A stretch of DNA of 64,000 nt, from assembly GCF_006711645.1 (NCBI RefSeq), contig NZ_CP041248.1:124001-188000 (forward strand), written 5' to 3'. The translations under genes and the position numbers were made by a program. How positions within the stretch are numbered: the stretch's first letter is position 1; each line of letters begins with the position of its first letter. The notes under the pieces are model-generated. The model had not been told where the DNA came from, made no database searches, and saw only the letters and a list, made by a program, of their open reading frames with translations. Source of the stretch: Klebsiella electrica. GTDB taxonomy: Bacteria; Pseudomonadota; Gammaproteobacteria; Enterobacterales; Enterobacteriaceae. This document shows, in pieces, positions 29,722 to 40,082 of the stretch.

Positions 29722-30279
29722 TTGCAAGGTCAACGTATCGGCTACGTTCGCGTCAGCAGCTTCGACCAGAATCCTGATCGACAACTGGAACAAATAGAAG
29801 TCGGCAAGGTATTCACCGATAAGGCTTCAGGCAAGGACACACAACGTCCCGAACTTGAAAGGCTGCTGGCCTTCGTCCGCGAGGGCGACACCGTGGTGGT
29901 GCATAGCATGGACAGGTTGGCACGCAACCTTGATGACCTGCGCCGCATCGTCCAAGGGCTGACACAACGGGGCGTGCGCATGGAGTTCGTCAAAGAAGGG
30001 CTAACGTTCACCGGCGAGGACTCACCGATGGCCAATCTGATGCTGTCGGTCATGGGAGCCTTTGCTGAGTTCGAGCGCGCTCTGATCCGCGAACGTCAGC
30101 GCGAGGGAATCGTGCTGGCTAAGCAGCGCGGGGCCTACCGGGGACGAAAGAAATCGCTGAACAGCGAACAAATTGCCGAGTTGAAACGGCGAGTTGCGGC
30201 AGGCGACCAGAAAACCTTGGTGGCCCGTGACTTCGGCATCAGCCGCGAAACCTTGTACCAGTACCTGCGGGAAGACTGA
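29722..30279 (+). CDS. tnpR: TnpR resolvase of the mer transposon
   Basis: A 185-residue Tn21-type serine resolvase starting at TTG 29722 with GGAGG before it; the frame is open further to 29662 but that part lies in res. The catalytic Ser is in YVRVSSFDQ; the conserved HSMDRLARNLDDLRR and MGAFAEFERALIRERQREGI follow, then an HTH (VARDFGISRETLYQYLRED). It is intact. Confidence 0.94.
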   Translation: MQGQRIGYVRVSSFDQNPDRQLEQIEVGKVFTDKASGKDTQRPELERLLAFVREGDTVVVHSMDRLARNLDDLRRIVQGLTQRGVRMEFVKEGLTFTGEDSPMANLMLSVMGAFAEFERALIRERQREGIVLAKQRGAYRGRKKSLNSEQIAELKRRVAAGDQKTLVARDFGISRETLYQYLRED

Positions 30280-30281
30280 CC

Positions 30282-30300
30282 ATGCCACGCCGCTCAATCC
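30282..30300 (+). pseudogene. tnpA: tnpA start codons, cut by IS26
   Basis: ATGCCACGCCGCTCAATCC encodes MPRRSI, the usual start of Tn21-subfamily TnpA, 2 bp after the tnpR stop. IS26 begins at 30301, so only six codons remain. Confidence 0.85.
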
Positions 30301-31120
30301 GGCACTGTTGCAAATAGTCGGTGGTGATAAACTTATCATCCCCTTTTGCTGATGGAGCTGCACATGAACCCATTCAAAGGCCGGCATTTTCAGCGTGACA
30401 TCATTCTGTGGGCCGTACGCTGGTACTGCAAATACGGCATCAGTTACCGTGAGCTGCAGGAGATGCTGGCTGAACGCGGAGTGAATGTCGATCACTCCAC
30501 GATTTACCGCTGGGTTCAGCGTTATGCGCCTGAAATGGAAAAACGGCTGCGCTGGTACTGGCGTAACCCTTCCGATCTTTGCCCGTGGCACATGGATGAA
30601 ACCTACGTGAAGGTCAATGGCCGCTGGGCGTATCTGTACCGGGCCGTCGACAGCCGGGGCCGCACTGTCGATTTTTATCTCTCCTCCCGTCGTAACAGCA
30701 AAGCTGCATACCGGTTTCTGGGTAAAATCCTCAACAACGTGAAGAAGTGGCAGATCCCGCGATTCATCAACACGGATAAAGCGCCCGCCTATGGTCGCGC
30801 GCTTGCTCTGCTCAAACGCGAAGGCCGGTGCCCGTCTGACGTTGAACACCGACAGATTAAGTACCGGAACAACGTGATTGAATGCGATCATGGCAAACTG
30901 AAACGGATAATCGGCGCCACGCTGGGATTTAAATCCATGAAGACGGCTTACGCCACCATCAAAGGTATTGAGGTGATGCGTGCACTACGCAAAGGCCAGG
31001 CCTCAGCATTTTATTATGGTGATCCCCTGGGCGAAATGCGCCTGGTAAGCAGAGTTTTTGAAATGTAAGGCCTTTGAATAAGACAAAAGGCTGCCTCATC
31101 GCTAACTTTGCAACAGTGCC
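30301..31120 (+). mobile_element. IS26: IS26 copy 1
   Basis: This copy is 820 bp with GGCACTGTTGCAAA terminal repeats. The left flank 8-mer is ctcaatcc and the right flank is tgattcga; the latter is the inverse complement of the outer flank of copy 2. Confidence 0.98.
30364..31068 (+). CDS. tnpA: IS26 transposase (copy 1)
   Basis: A 234-residue IS6-family DDE transposase starting MNPFKGRHFQRDIILWAVRW, with Asp in WHMDETYVKV, Asp in FINTDKAPAYG and Glu in NNVIECDHGKLK. Residue 184 is Gly, as in the reference IS26, and not the Asn of the hyperactive variant. It is intact and should move by copy-in or targeted conservative routes. Confidence 0.97.
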   Translation: MNPFKGRHFQRDIILWAVRWYCKYGISYRELQEMLAERGVNVDHSTIYRWVQRYAPEMEKRLRWYWRNPSDLCPWHMDETYVKVNGRWAYLYRAVDSRGRTVDFYLSSRRNSKAAYRFLGKILNNVKKWQIPRFINTDKAPAYGRALALLKREGRCPSDVEHRQIKYRNNVIECDHGKLKRIIGATLGFKSMKTAYATIKGIEVMRALRKGQASAFYYGDPLGEMRLVSRVFEM

Positions 31121-31219
31121 TGATTCGATGTGTTTGCGGGAAAAAAATCGGCCCAGATCCGCGAAATTTTAATCAGCGAGTCAGCTTGGGAAGAAATGAC
31201 CTGCTTATTCGCACCTTCC
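31121..31219 (+). mobile_element. severed right end of the ISKpn26-like element
   Basis: These 99 bp end with CTTATTCGCACCTTCC (31204-31219), the IS5-type terminal repeat. Joined through the shared 8-mer TGATTCGA to the inverse complement of 32992-34088, they rebuild a 1196-bp element, the length I recall for ISKpn26. It was separated from the rest by the IS26 inversion. Confidence 0.88.
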
Positions 31220-31388
31220 TTAATATAAAGACACAAGCAGAGACATTTTTGGCACGATATAAAAACGCTAAGTTAAAAAATCACTATGACGTGTTGGGTA
31301 TCAAATGTTCACTGGCATAAACCTCTGTTTCTGATGTAAAACAGATTTTCTGAGGAGGCGTAAAACCTCCTCGTACTGCGAAATTGAT

Positions 31389-31889
31389 TTAGTGATAGCG
31401 ATCGATCACGCCAACCAGATAGTGGTCGGTTTGCTGCATGTTGATGCCCGCTTTTTTAGCGCTGCGGACTTCATCCAGAATGATTTGCAACAGCGTCCCG
31501 TCCACGATTTCCTCTTTTCTGTATCGCTTCAGGAAGTTAATCGCTGACTTATCGTTTGCTGCCTGGGCGTCTTCCGTCAAAGAGGTCAGCGCATTAATGC
31601 GCTTCTGGTAATCGCTTACCGTCTGCTCAAACAGATCTTCCAGCGTGGAAAATTCACCGCACCGGGCGTGTTGCTCCTGTAACACCGGCGTGGCGCCGCT
31701 CTGTTTGATGTATTCGTACATGCGCATCATTTGCGTCACCGTATTTTGCGCCTGATGACGCAAAAATAGTGCGGTGCCATTAAGGCTATTCTCGCTGCAC
31801 CTCTGGCTGAGCTGAAGATACAAATTTGAGGTATAAAACTCCTGATTCATTTGCGCATTCAGTTTTTGAACTATTCCGCTAGCGATCAT
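31389..31889 (-). CDS. ftnB: ferritin-like protein FtnB
   Basis: This 166-residue four-helix ferritin-like protein matches E. coli FtnB (167 aa) along its length, for example MNQEFYTSNLYLQLSQRCSE, SLNGTALFLRHQAQ, VTQMMRMYEYIK and LLQIILDEVRSAKKAG. FtnB is a non-haem ferritin paralogue linked to iron-sulphur repair and oxidative stress, with an atypical ferroxidase centre. It sits inside the segment inverted between IS26 copies 1 and 2. About 150 bp between it and the IS5 end (31220-31388) is AT-rich with no clear gene. Confidence 0.85.
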   Translation of the reverse strand: MIASGIVQKLNAQMNQEFYTSNLYLQLSQRCSENSLNGTALFLRHQAQNTVTQMMRMYEYIKQSGATPVLQEQHARCGEFSTLEDLFEQTVSDYQKRINALTSLTEDAQAANDKSAINFLKRYRKEEIVDGTLLQIILDEVRSAKKAGINMQQTDHYLVGVIDRYH

Positions 31890-31950
31890 AGGACTTCCTT
31901 ATTTCTTGTCATCTCAGAAAACGGTCACTCTTCGAAAAAACAACCAGAAT

Positions 31951-31976
31951 AAAAGCGATTCTTTCGCTTTTTTTAT
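31951..31976 (+). terminator. terminator-like hairpin upstream of ftnB
   Basis: AAAAGCGA and TCGCTTTT form an 8-bp stem followed by TTTTATT, reading rightward. It would end a rightward transcript whose gene is not visible; the rest up to IS26 at 32164 shows no convincing gene. Confidence 0.5.
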
Positions 31977-32163
31977 TGCGCCTGGTTACGCAGTCATATT
32001 CATTTTAAGTCGGGATGCTCCTTATTTAAATATCCAACCCTACTATCGCATTTCTATCTGGCATTATTCTGTGATGGTGTTTCGATATTCACACTCCCTG
32101 TGCCAATCCTTTCTTATCGACAGTAGGAAACTTCCTCCGGCTATTCTGCTGAACACGATTAGG

Positions 32164-32983
32164 GGCACTGTTGCAAAGTTAGCGATGAGGCAGCCTTTTG
32201 TCTTATTCAAAGGCCTTACATTTCAAAAACTCTGCTTACCAGGCGCATTTCGCCCAGGGGATCACCATAATAAAATGCTGAGGCCTGGCCTTTGCGTAGT
32301 GCACGCATCACCTCAATACCTTTGATGGTGGCGTAAGCCGTCTTCATGGATTTAAATCCCAGCGTGGCGCCGATTATCCGTTTCAGTTTGCCATGATCGC
32401 ATTCAATCACGTTGTTCCGGTACTTAATCTGTCGGTGTTCAACGTCAGACAGGCACCGGCCTTCGCGTTTGAGCAGAGCAAGCGCGCGACCATAGGCGGG
32501 CGCTTTATCCGTGTTGATGAATCGCGGGATCTGCCACTTCTTCACGTTGTTGAGGATTTTACCCAGAAACCGGTATGCAGCTTTGCTGTTACGACGGGAG
32601 GAGAGATAAAAATCGACAGTGCGGCCCCGGCTGTCGACGGCCCGGTACAGATACGCCCAGCGGCCATTGACCTTCACGTAGGTTTCATCCATGTGCCACG
32701 GGCAAAGATCGGAAGGGTTACGCCAGTACCAGCGCAGCCGTTTTTCCATTTCAGGCGCATAACGCTGAACCCAGCGGTAAATCGTGGAGTGATCGACATT
32801 CACTCCGCGTTCAGCCAGCATCTCCTGCAGCTCACGGTAACTGATGCCGTATTTGCAGTACCAGCGTACGGCCCACAGAATGATGTCACGCTGAAAATGC
32901 CGGCCTTTGAATGGGTTCATGTGCAGCTCCATCAGCAAAAGGGGATGATAAGTTTATCACCACCGACTATTTGCAACAGTGCC
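32164..32983 (-). mobile_element. IS26: IS26 copy 2, inverted
   Basis: An 820-bp copy in the opposite orientation to copy 1. Left flank cgattagg, right flank tcgaatca. It differs from the other copies by a base change at 32451. Confidence 0.98.
32216..32920 (-). CDS. tnpA: IS26 transposase (copy 2, P157L)
   Basis: The protein is identical to the other IS26 transposases except GRCLSDV in place of GRCPSDV (Leu at residue 157). The DDE residues are unaffected. The change marks this copy as a separate lineage or a recent mutation. Confidence 0.96.
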   Translation of the reverse strand: MNPFKGRHFQRDIILWAVRWYCKYGISYRELQEMLAERGVNVDHSTIYRWVQRYAPEMEKRLRWYWRNPSDLCPWHMDETYVKVNGRWAYLYRAVDSRGRTVDFYLSSRRNSKAAYRFLGKILNNVKKWQIPRFINTDKAPAYGRALALLKREGRCLSDVEHRQIKYRNNVIECDHGKLKRIIGATLGFKSMKTAYATIKGIEVMRALRKGQASAFYYGDPLGEMRLVSRVFEM

Positions 32984-34088
<1,105 letters not shown>

Positions 34089-34271
34089 CTAAGTCACCGG
34101 CGGCTTGCCTGCCACACATTGAACATTACAGACCAATTAGCACTTTGTCACCGGGGAAAGATGTAAAGATTATGTATAAATAGATTGGCTTAGAAGTGAC
34201 ATTTCAACTTTGGAGAAACAGGTGACATTTTAAACTTGCTTTAACAAAATTTTGGGACTGACCGAAACAAA

Positions 34272-34296
34272 AAGGCCAGCCCCGGAGGGCTGGCTA
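34272..34296 (-). terminator. terminator of the toxin-antitoxin operon
   Basis: On the minus strand GCCAGCCC and GGGCTGGC pair around a 4-bp loop, followed by CCTTTTTG. It lies just after the antitoxin stop codon. The stretch 34089-34271 upstream of it has no gene. Confidence 0.8.
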
Positions 34297-34297
34297 T

Positions 34298-34579
34298 TCA
34301 GTACAGGGCAATGACAGGTTTCTTGATGCCGCAGGCGTGAGCGTAGCGGGTCAGTGTGTCGATGCTGGCTTTGGTGATGTTGTTTTCCAGGCGAGAAATA
34401 ACCGGAGGTGTAACCCCCATGCGTTCAGCAACCTGCGCTTTTGTCAGGTTGTCATGCTTGCGCCATTCAGCAAGCAGCTCCCTGAGCTTTTCCTTACGTT
34501 CTTCTTCCTGCCATGCAGCGCGATATTCATCGTCCTGCATCCACTCGTTATGCAGTTCTTTATGGCTTACCAGTTTCAT
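34298..34579 (-). CDS. HigA-like antitoxin (XRE HTH)
   Basis: The 93-residue protein has an HTH of the Cro/CI type in its C-terminal half (LTKAQVAERMGVTPPVISRLENN, shown in part). It is the second gene of the operon and overlaps the toxin by 20 bp, the reversed toxin-first order seen in HigBA systems. It should bind both the toxin and the upstream repeated operator. Confidence 0.82.
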   Translation of the reverse strand: MKLVSHKELHNEWMQDDEYRAAWQEEERKEKLRELLAEWRKHDNLTKAQVAERMGVTPPVISRLENNITKASIDTLTRYAHACGIKKPVIALY

Positions 34580-34889
34580 TAAGTACCTCCGCTAACCGCT
34601 TTTTGGCGAGATCGATTTCTTTCGCTGGCGTTTTCTGTGACTTCTTGATGAAAACACGGAGCATGATGATGGTATTGCCTTTGTGGTATACCCAGATTCC
34701 CCTGGCTATGTCCGTCCCCATCGTGCGGATCTCAAAAAGTCCATCGCCCAGGGGCTTCGTGTCCGGCTCCCGCAGTAATCGGGCGTCATACTCCAGTTTG
34801 CCGATGAGACGGTCAAACTTCACCCTGATTTTTACGGGTAATGCTGTGGCTTCTTCCCTGGCTTCCGGGTGATAAACAACGCTAAACAT
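34560..34889 (-). CDS. RelE/HigB-superfamily toxin (Gp49-like)
   Basis: Starting at 34889 after GGGAGGT, the 109-residue product reads MFSVVYHPEAREEATALPVK and contains KPLGDGLFEIRTMGTDIARG followed by VYHKGNTIIMLRVFIKKSQK, the Gp49-type RelE-like toxin pattern. The family cleaves mRNA on the ribosome. It is translated first and partly overlaps the antitoxin gene, so both products are made from one transcript. It probably serves plasmid maintenance. Confidence 0.82.
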   Translation of the reverse strand: MFSVVYHPEAREEATALPVKIRVKFDRLIGKLEYDARLLREPDTKPLGDGLFEIRTMGTDIARGIWVYHKGNTIIMLRVFIKKSQKTPAKEIDLAKKRLAEVLNETGKP

Positions 34890-34911
34890 GTGACCTCCCA
34901 TTTCTATTAAT

Positions 34912-34963
34912 ATTAACCTATAGGCTAATTTCAGACAAGGTAGAATTAACCTATAAGCTAATT
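34912..34963. promoter_or_regulatory. paired operators of the toxin-antitoxin operon
   Basis: ATTAACCTATAGGCTAATT (34912-34930) and ATTAACCTATAAGCTAATT (34945-34963) are tandem copies spaced 33 bp apart start to start. The first is a near-perfect palindrome around CCTATAGG. They lie directly upstream of the toxin and are likely antitoxin binding sites. Confidence 0.75.
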
Positions 34964-35001
34964 TTGTTGGCAGTTATCGTGGCTACCCGGTCACTACCCT
35001 G

Positions 35002-35027
35002 TTAGCGTGAGTTTTCGTTCCACTGAG
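35002..35027. repeat. partial Tn3 (Tn1/2/3-type) inverted-repeat sequence
   Basis: TTAGCGTGAGTTTTCGTTCC followed by ACTGAG matches 25 of 26 bases of the inner part of the Tn3 end. The outer GCGTCAGACCCC is replaced by GAACGGGG. It may be a broken transposon end or a look-alike; no Tn3 genes are adjacent. Confidence 0.5.
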
Positions 35028-35334
35028 GAACGGGGATTTATGCGCGTTAGCGCATGTAAGGCGGCAGGATGAAATGACAGGTAGCACCGAGGGTTAGCCG
35101 CCGATACCAGTGAGGGATCGAAAGGGATCGCCTATCCATCCCTTCACCCTGCAAAGCCATATTCCGCTAAAAGCGGCTCAGAGGCTTTTGTGCGCGGTCG
35201 GAGTGGTCACAACAAGGCCGAAGCCGCAGTTGGGGCGTATCTCCGCGTTAGCGGGTCGTAAGAGCCGCTTACGAGCGTGTAATCTAATTCTTCAGCGATA
35301 TTTGCTGACGTATCCGGCGTGGCCGGATTTGTCC

Positions 35335-35379
35335 AATCCCTCGATGGCTAACAGGCGAGCTGTTAGCCATCGAGGGATT
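35335..35379. repeat. 20-bp-arm perfect hairpin
   Basis: AATCCCTCGATGGCTAACAG (35335-35354) and CTGTTAGCCATCGAGGGATT (35360-35379) are perfect inverse complements with a 5-bp loop GCGAG. There is no T-run, so it is more likely a structural or protein-binding site than a simple terminator. Confidence 0.85.
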
Positions 35380-35489
35380 CCGTTCTGAATGCCCCGCGCT
35401 TTAGCGTGGGGAGCTACTTTTGAGGCGCTCGCGCCGATGCTGTTCGGTTATCCACTTTTTAAAGGGGATAACAGCAATGTCTTTTATTT

Positions 35490-35534
35490 TTTGGTTTATC
35501 TTTTAATACGTAAGTAATTAAAAGATAAACCAAA
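35490..35534. repeat. 18-bp-arm perfect palindrome
   Basis: TTTGGTTTATCTTTTAAT (35490-35507) and ATTAAAAGATAAACCAAA (35517-35534) pair perfectly around ACGTAAGTA. The arms are AT-rich. The flanking T and A runs make a bidirectional terminator possible. Confidence 0.85.
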
Positions 35535-35935
35535 AGAGTATTTGCGCCATCTCGTTTGCACTTCATTATCACTTACCCACAAGCTATACAGCAGTTGTGG
35601 TGGGTCTACGCCGGAACCGCCGAAAAATCCGTCATTCCTGTAGGCGGGATGGGTTGGATTTCGAAAATTATTGTACTATAAGGGCTTCCCCGGCGTGTCA
35701 ACGCCGGTGTTTATGGTTTCTGTCTGCTCTTCAGTAAAAATAAAGGGGAGAGACTGCGGTACTATAAACGGCCATGATGAATCGTCATCGATTCGGACCC
35801 TGATGAAAGACGCGCGTGAGGTTCTTGTTCGTTAAGCGGATACGTATATCCTGTACAATAGCCAGATAGGCCTCACGGGGTCTAACCCTTTATCATCAAC
35901 GAATTGCAGGTCAGATGGTTATTTTGTTTCGTGCT

Positions 35936-36958
35936 TTAGCTGGCTGAGTACAGCCTGAAATCATCACCGTAATGCAATGATGCCCAGCACAGCCTTGCGT
36001 TTTTGGCGGCGATGGCTACAACGGCACGCCAGTATCCTCTGCGATCGACCAGTGAACAGACCCAACGACTGAATAAATCAGTCCTTTTCTCGGCACCAAT
36101 CAGAACCGAACGAGCCCCCTGAACCAGTAGCGTTCGCAGATACGAATCGCCAGCTTTAGTTATCCTGCCAAGCTTTGATTTCCCACCACTGCTGTACTGC
36201 GATGGCGTTAGTCCCAGCCAGGCTGCCAGTTGTCGCCCATTTTTAAAATCGTGTGCATTACCGATACTGGCGACCAGCGCACAGGCCGTTGTGGGACCAA
36301 TCCCTTTCAGTTCCATCAATCGCTGGCTGCGGTGATCTGTTTTTGCCATGCGGGACAAAATCCGGTCATATTCAGTAATATTATCTTCAATACGATCAAT
36401 GTGTTCCAGCAGGTCATTAACACATTGTTGAACCTGAAGTGGCAAAGAACTCTTCTGCTCAGAAACCATGTGACGCAGGGCATCTGTACTTTGTGGGGCG
36501 ATGACACCGAATTCCGATATCAAACCTCTCAATCGGTTATATGTTGCTGTTTTCTCTTCGATAAAACCCTGTCTGATACGGTGTAGGCATTGCATCGCCT
36601 GCTGGCTCTCATCCTTCACTGGTACAAACCGCATATGCGGGCGACGAACTGCTTCACAGATAGCCTGAGCATCAGCTGCATCATTTTTGCCTGATTTACC
36701 GGCCATGCGGTAAGGAGATACAAATTTAGCAGCCATCAGCCGTGGTTCATGACCATATTGCCGAAACAACCTTGCCCAGTAGTGAGCCCCGGAGCATGCC
36801 TCCATCCCGATAACACAGGGAGGTAAACTGGCAATCAGCTCAGGAAGGGCAGCACGCGATACTTTGGGTTTAACCAGAACAGTTTTACCGTGTTGGTCAA
36901 CGCAGTGAACAGCGAACACATTTTTAGCAAGATCGATACCGACAGTCGTGATGGTCAT
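35936..36958 (-). CDS. IS110-family transposase
   Basis: From the ATG at 36958 (GGAGGG upstream) the product is 340 residues. The N-terminal RuvC-like DEDD domain shows GIDLAKNVFAVHCVD, GMEACSGAHYWAR and KNDAADAQAICEAV, and the C-terminal Transposase_20 domain with the probable Ser nucleophile shows LMELKGIGPTTACALVASIG and TPSQYSSGGKSKLGRITKAG. It is not the IS4321/IS5075 type that targets Tn21 ends. IS borders are not obvious because IS110 elements lack strong inverted repeats; the left part of the spacer 36959-37109 probably belongs to it. Confidence 0.9.
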   Translation of the reverse strand: MTITTVGIDLAKNVFAVHCVDQHGKTVLVKPKVSRAALPELIASLPPCVIGMEACSGAHYWARLFRQYGHEPRLMAAKFVSPYRMAGKSGKNDAADAQAICEAVRRPHMRFVPVKDESQQAMQCLHRIRQGFIEEKTATYNRLRGLISEFGVIAPQSTDALRHMVSEQKSSLPLQVQQCVNDLLEHIDRIEDNITEYDRILSRMAKTDHRSQRLMELKGIGPTTACALVASIGNAHDFKNGRQLAAWLGLTPSQYSSGGKSKLGRITKAGDSYLRTLLVQGARSVLIGAEKRTDLFSRWVCSLVDRRGYWRAVVAIAAKNARLCWASLHYGDDFRLYSAS

Positions 36959-37109
36959 AACGAATCCCTCCGGGGCTATGTTTACCCCATGATTGCACAA
37001 GAGTTAATCAGGCGCATATCCAGGGGAAGTCCCTTCCATTCGTTAAGGCTGTTTTTTGTACTGAGGTTTATTGCAGACGTGCAGAATCCCCGCCAGCTAA
37101 GGCGGTAGT

Positions 37110-37147
37110 GGGGTTCGAGGTCCAATGATGTAAAAAACCACGCTAAG
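37110..37147 (+). repeat. 38-bp Tn3-family terminal inverted repeat
   Basis: GGGGTTCGAGGTCCAATGAT starts at 37110, and the repeat ends CCACGCTAAG at 37147. The body lies to the right and the tnpA stop codon is inside the repeat. It resembles the repeat at 1013-1050, which suggests related or identical parent transposons. Confidence 0.85.
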
Positions 37148-40082
37148 AGGTTAATTCATTGTTTGTATTCAAATTTAATGGTCTTAACTCGCCCTTCAGA
37201 ATATCTTCCGGTAACGAAAACGTATAATGTCCCAGCATATTTATATGGCCATGTATCAGCGGCGATAATCTTGCCAGATGCTCCTCTTCAGGTGTTTCCC
37301 CCGATTTGCGAAGATGTGACAACGCCTCCTGCATGTAAAGTGTATTCCACAGCACAACCGCATTGGTCACCAGACCCAGAGCACCGAGTTGATCTTCCTG
37401 CCCTTCACGGTAGCGTTTTCTAATCTCACCACGTTGTCCGTAGCAAATGGCTCGAGCCACTGCATGGCGTCCTTCTCCCCGGTTGAGCTGAGTGAGGATC
37501 CGACGCCGGTAATCCTCATCATCGATATAGTTGAGAAGATACAACGTCTTGTTGACCCGGCCCACTTCCATAATCGCCTGAGCCAGACCAGATGGTCGGC
37601 TACTTCTCAACAGTGAACGAATAAGCTCTGATGCATGGATGGTCCCAAGCTTCAGTGAGCCCGCCATTCGCATCATTTCATCCCATTGGGATTCTATTTT
37701 TGACAGTTCAACACATCCCCGGGCCAGCTCATTCAGGGCACCATAATGTGCCGTTTTATCTGCCCGCCAGAATATCGCCCCGCCTGCATCGGCCAGACGA
37801 GGGGAAAACTGGTAGCCCAGTAACCAGAACAGGCCAAAAATGATATCGCTGGATCCTGCCGTGTCCGTCATAATTTCTACCGGATTCAGCCCGGTCTGCT
37901 GCTCCAGAAGCCCTTCCAGTACAAAGATGGAATCACGAAGCGTCCCGGGAACTACAATGCCATGGAAACCGGAGTATTGATCGGAGACGAAGTTGTACCA
38001 GGTGATACCGCGTCCTGAACCAAAGTATTTACGATTTGGTCCGGAATTAACCGTTTTAACCGGTGTGACAAAACGCATACCATCTGCGGAGGCAACCTCA
38101 CCACCTCCCCAGTACCCCGCGAGCGGCAGCGTGGACTGAAAATCAACCAGCCGTGCATTAGCGGTGACCAGCGTTTCTGCCCTGAGATAATTTTGTTTAA
38201 CCCAGCTCAGACGATGGCGAGTAAGCGCGGGAATATTATGCTTTATCAGGGGTTCATGCCCTATATTGCAGGCTTCTGCCAGCAGTGTTGCGCACAGACT
38301 GACCTGGAGATCCTGCGCCCGAGCACCTGATTCACTGACGTGGCTGAATTCGCGGGTAAAACCGGTTCGGGCATCTATTTCAAGCAACAGCTCCGTCAGA
38401 TCAACCGGAGGGATCAATTCTCTTACCCGACGATTCAATTGTATCAGTGCCGGTGGCTCATCCAGTTTATCCAGACTGCTAATCGTCAGTGAGGGATGCT
38501 TACCTTCATTGCTTATGCTGACCGCTGCGTTGCAGGCAAAACGTGAAGCCACTGATTTCCATGTGTCATCAAGCCGCGTAGCCAGTTGTTCTGCTGCTTT
38601 AGTTCCGTCTGATGGATGACCCAGCGCCCGACATACCGGGATGCGTTGTGCCTGCCATTCAGCTCCCTGAAGCAATTTTTGACGCGGGTCCCCCCACCGA
38701 TCACTGTTCTCCAGCCAGAGATCACGACGGCGCAAAGAATCTTGAAGGCGCTCGAGAAGACACAGCGAGTAACCCGCTCGTAGAATCCTACCATCTCTGT
38801 CGTAGACCAGACGTTTCCATGGGCCGGAAATGATTTGCTCTGGTGCATCGTCGAGAATTCGCTTTTTTGAGCCACTCAGTTCGGCCAGATAATGGATTGC
38901 TGACAACGTGAGCTCCCCGGCCGGGGCGGCCTGAAAGTGTAAGTCACGCAACATCGCGGACAGGAAACGCTTCACCCGTCCATATTGTTCCACCATTTCA
39001 TCCTGAAACTGAGTATCTTGCGGGCGCGCCAGCTCATTTACCTTGCCGACGGATTCAGCCAGTTTGTCCTTTGGTATGCGGCGAAAAATAGCCTGCCGCA
39101 GAGCTGCTTCATCGGTGTTCTCATCAAGTAATAACGTGCATGCCCGTGCCAGTAATAGCGGGGCACGATCAAGATCTTTCAGGGTCCTGAGCCGCTTTTT
39201 CTGCCCGATATTTTTTGCAGAACGCGTGATATCCAGAATAAGCATATCCAGCACATCCACGGCCTCGTCAAGCGCCGAAATTTCCTGTGCTTTCACAAAC
39301 GCAGTAAGCACGGCCAGTCGCCGTTCGTCAGGCATTCTTGAAATGTATTTCACCGAAGCCATTCCGGCATAACGGGCCAAATTCCGCAGCTGGATGGCAG
39401 GCAGACCGGAGAAATTCAACCGGGAAAACTCCATGCTACGCAGTCGGGTATATCGCTCCAGGGCGTCTGTAAATGACGGCCCACTGATAGTGACAGGACC
39501 TTTTCGCATCTCCTCCAGCACCGATATACGCTGCCCTTCAGGTATTTCAAGTAAACCGTCCAGTTGTGTTTTCTGCCAGCTGTCAGGCAACAAAGCCAGC
39601 CTTCGCCATAATCGTCGACTTGCCCGTTCGCGTACTTCGCCAATCAGCCTTGTCAGAGTCGAGGCTGCGGGTAGCAGGATCTTATTTTGCAGCAACCATG
39701 CGGTAGCAAAATCAAACAGCAGACCTGGACGCTCATTGCTGAGCCAGGCGCGAGTATAGAGCAAACGCTTCAGTCTGAATGTCCAGGGGAAATCACCAAA
39801 ATCATGATAATCATAATAGAGCTTGATAAGCCCCTGATGCTCCCAGCGGGTATTTTCTCTTTCAGCATACCGGGAAAGGATCTCTGGTCGGCTGATGTTC
39901 AACTGTGCCGCAATGTAAAAACGGATGAATGAGGGAATTTGAAGGGGATCAGGAAGAAACGTTCCCAGAAAGCGCGCCGTAGTCAGCTGAAGTGCAATCC
40001 CCAGCCGGTTATGTTTTCCCCGTCGCTGATTAATAAAAGCAAGGTCACGCTCATCCAGATGAAAATACCGAGCCAGCTGAAC
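37143..40082 (-). pseudogene. tnpA: Tn3-subfamily transposase, N-terminus removed by IS26
   Basis: About 980 residues remain of a roughly 1000-residue TnpA closely patterned on Tn3 TnpA: LARYFHLDERDLAFINQRRG, GKYFGSGRGITWYNFVSDQY-like motifs (37990-38050), MTDTAGSSDIIFGLFWLLGY, and LTQLNRGEGRHAVARAICYG near the end. The catalytic DDE region is complete. The first about 20 codons are missing and replaced by IS26 copy 3, whose sequence keeps the frame open on the minus strand to 40673, giving a chance fusion. Activity is doubtful without the native start and second end. Confidence 0.92.

Larger units (their letters stand above)
35028..35935. other. structured noncoding region (about 0.9 kb)
   Basis: No convincing gene is present. 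The stretch is rich in dyads: a 20-bp-arm hairpin at 35335-35379, CCCCGCGCTTTAGCGTGGGG at about 35394-35413 (like IS200/IS605-type end hairpins), GTTATCC/GGATAAC at 35447-35472, and an 18-bp-arm palindrome at 35490-35534. The sequence TTGTTC then TACAAT near 35823-35860 could be a promoter. It looks like plasmid control or transfer DNA, but I cannot assign it. Confidence 0.45.

Noticed and set aside
35110..35388. 92-codon frame in the palindrome-rich region
   Set aside because: It runs through the 20-bp-arm hairpin and has no ribosome site; it is more likely noncoding.
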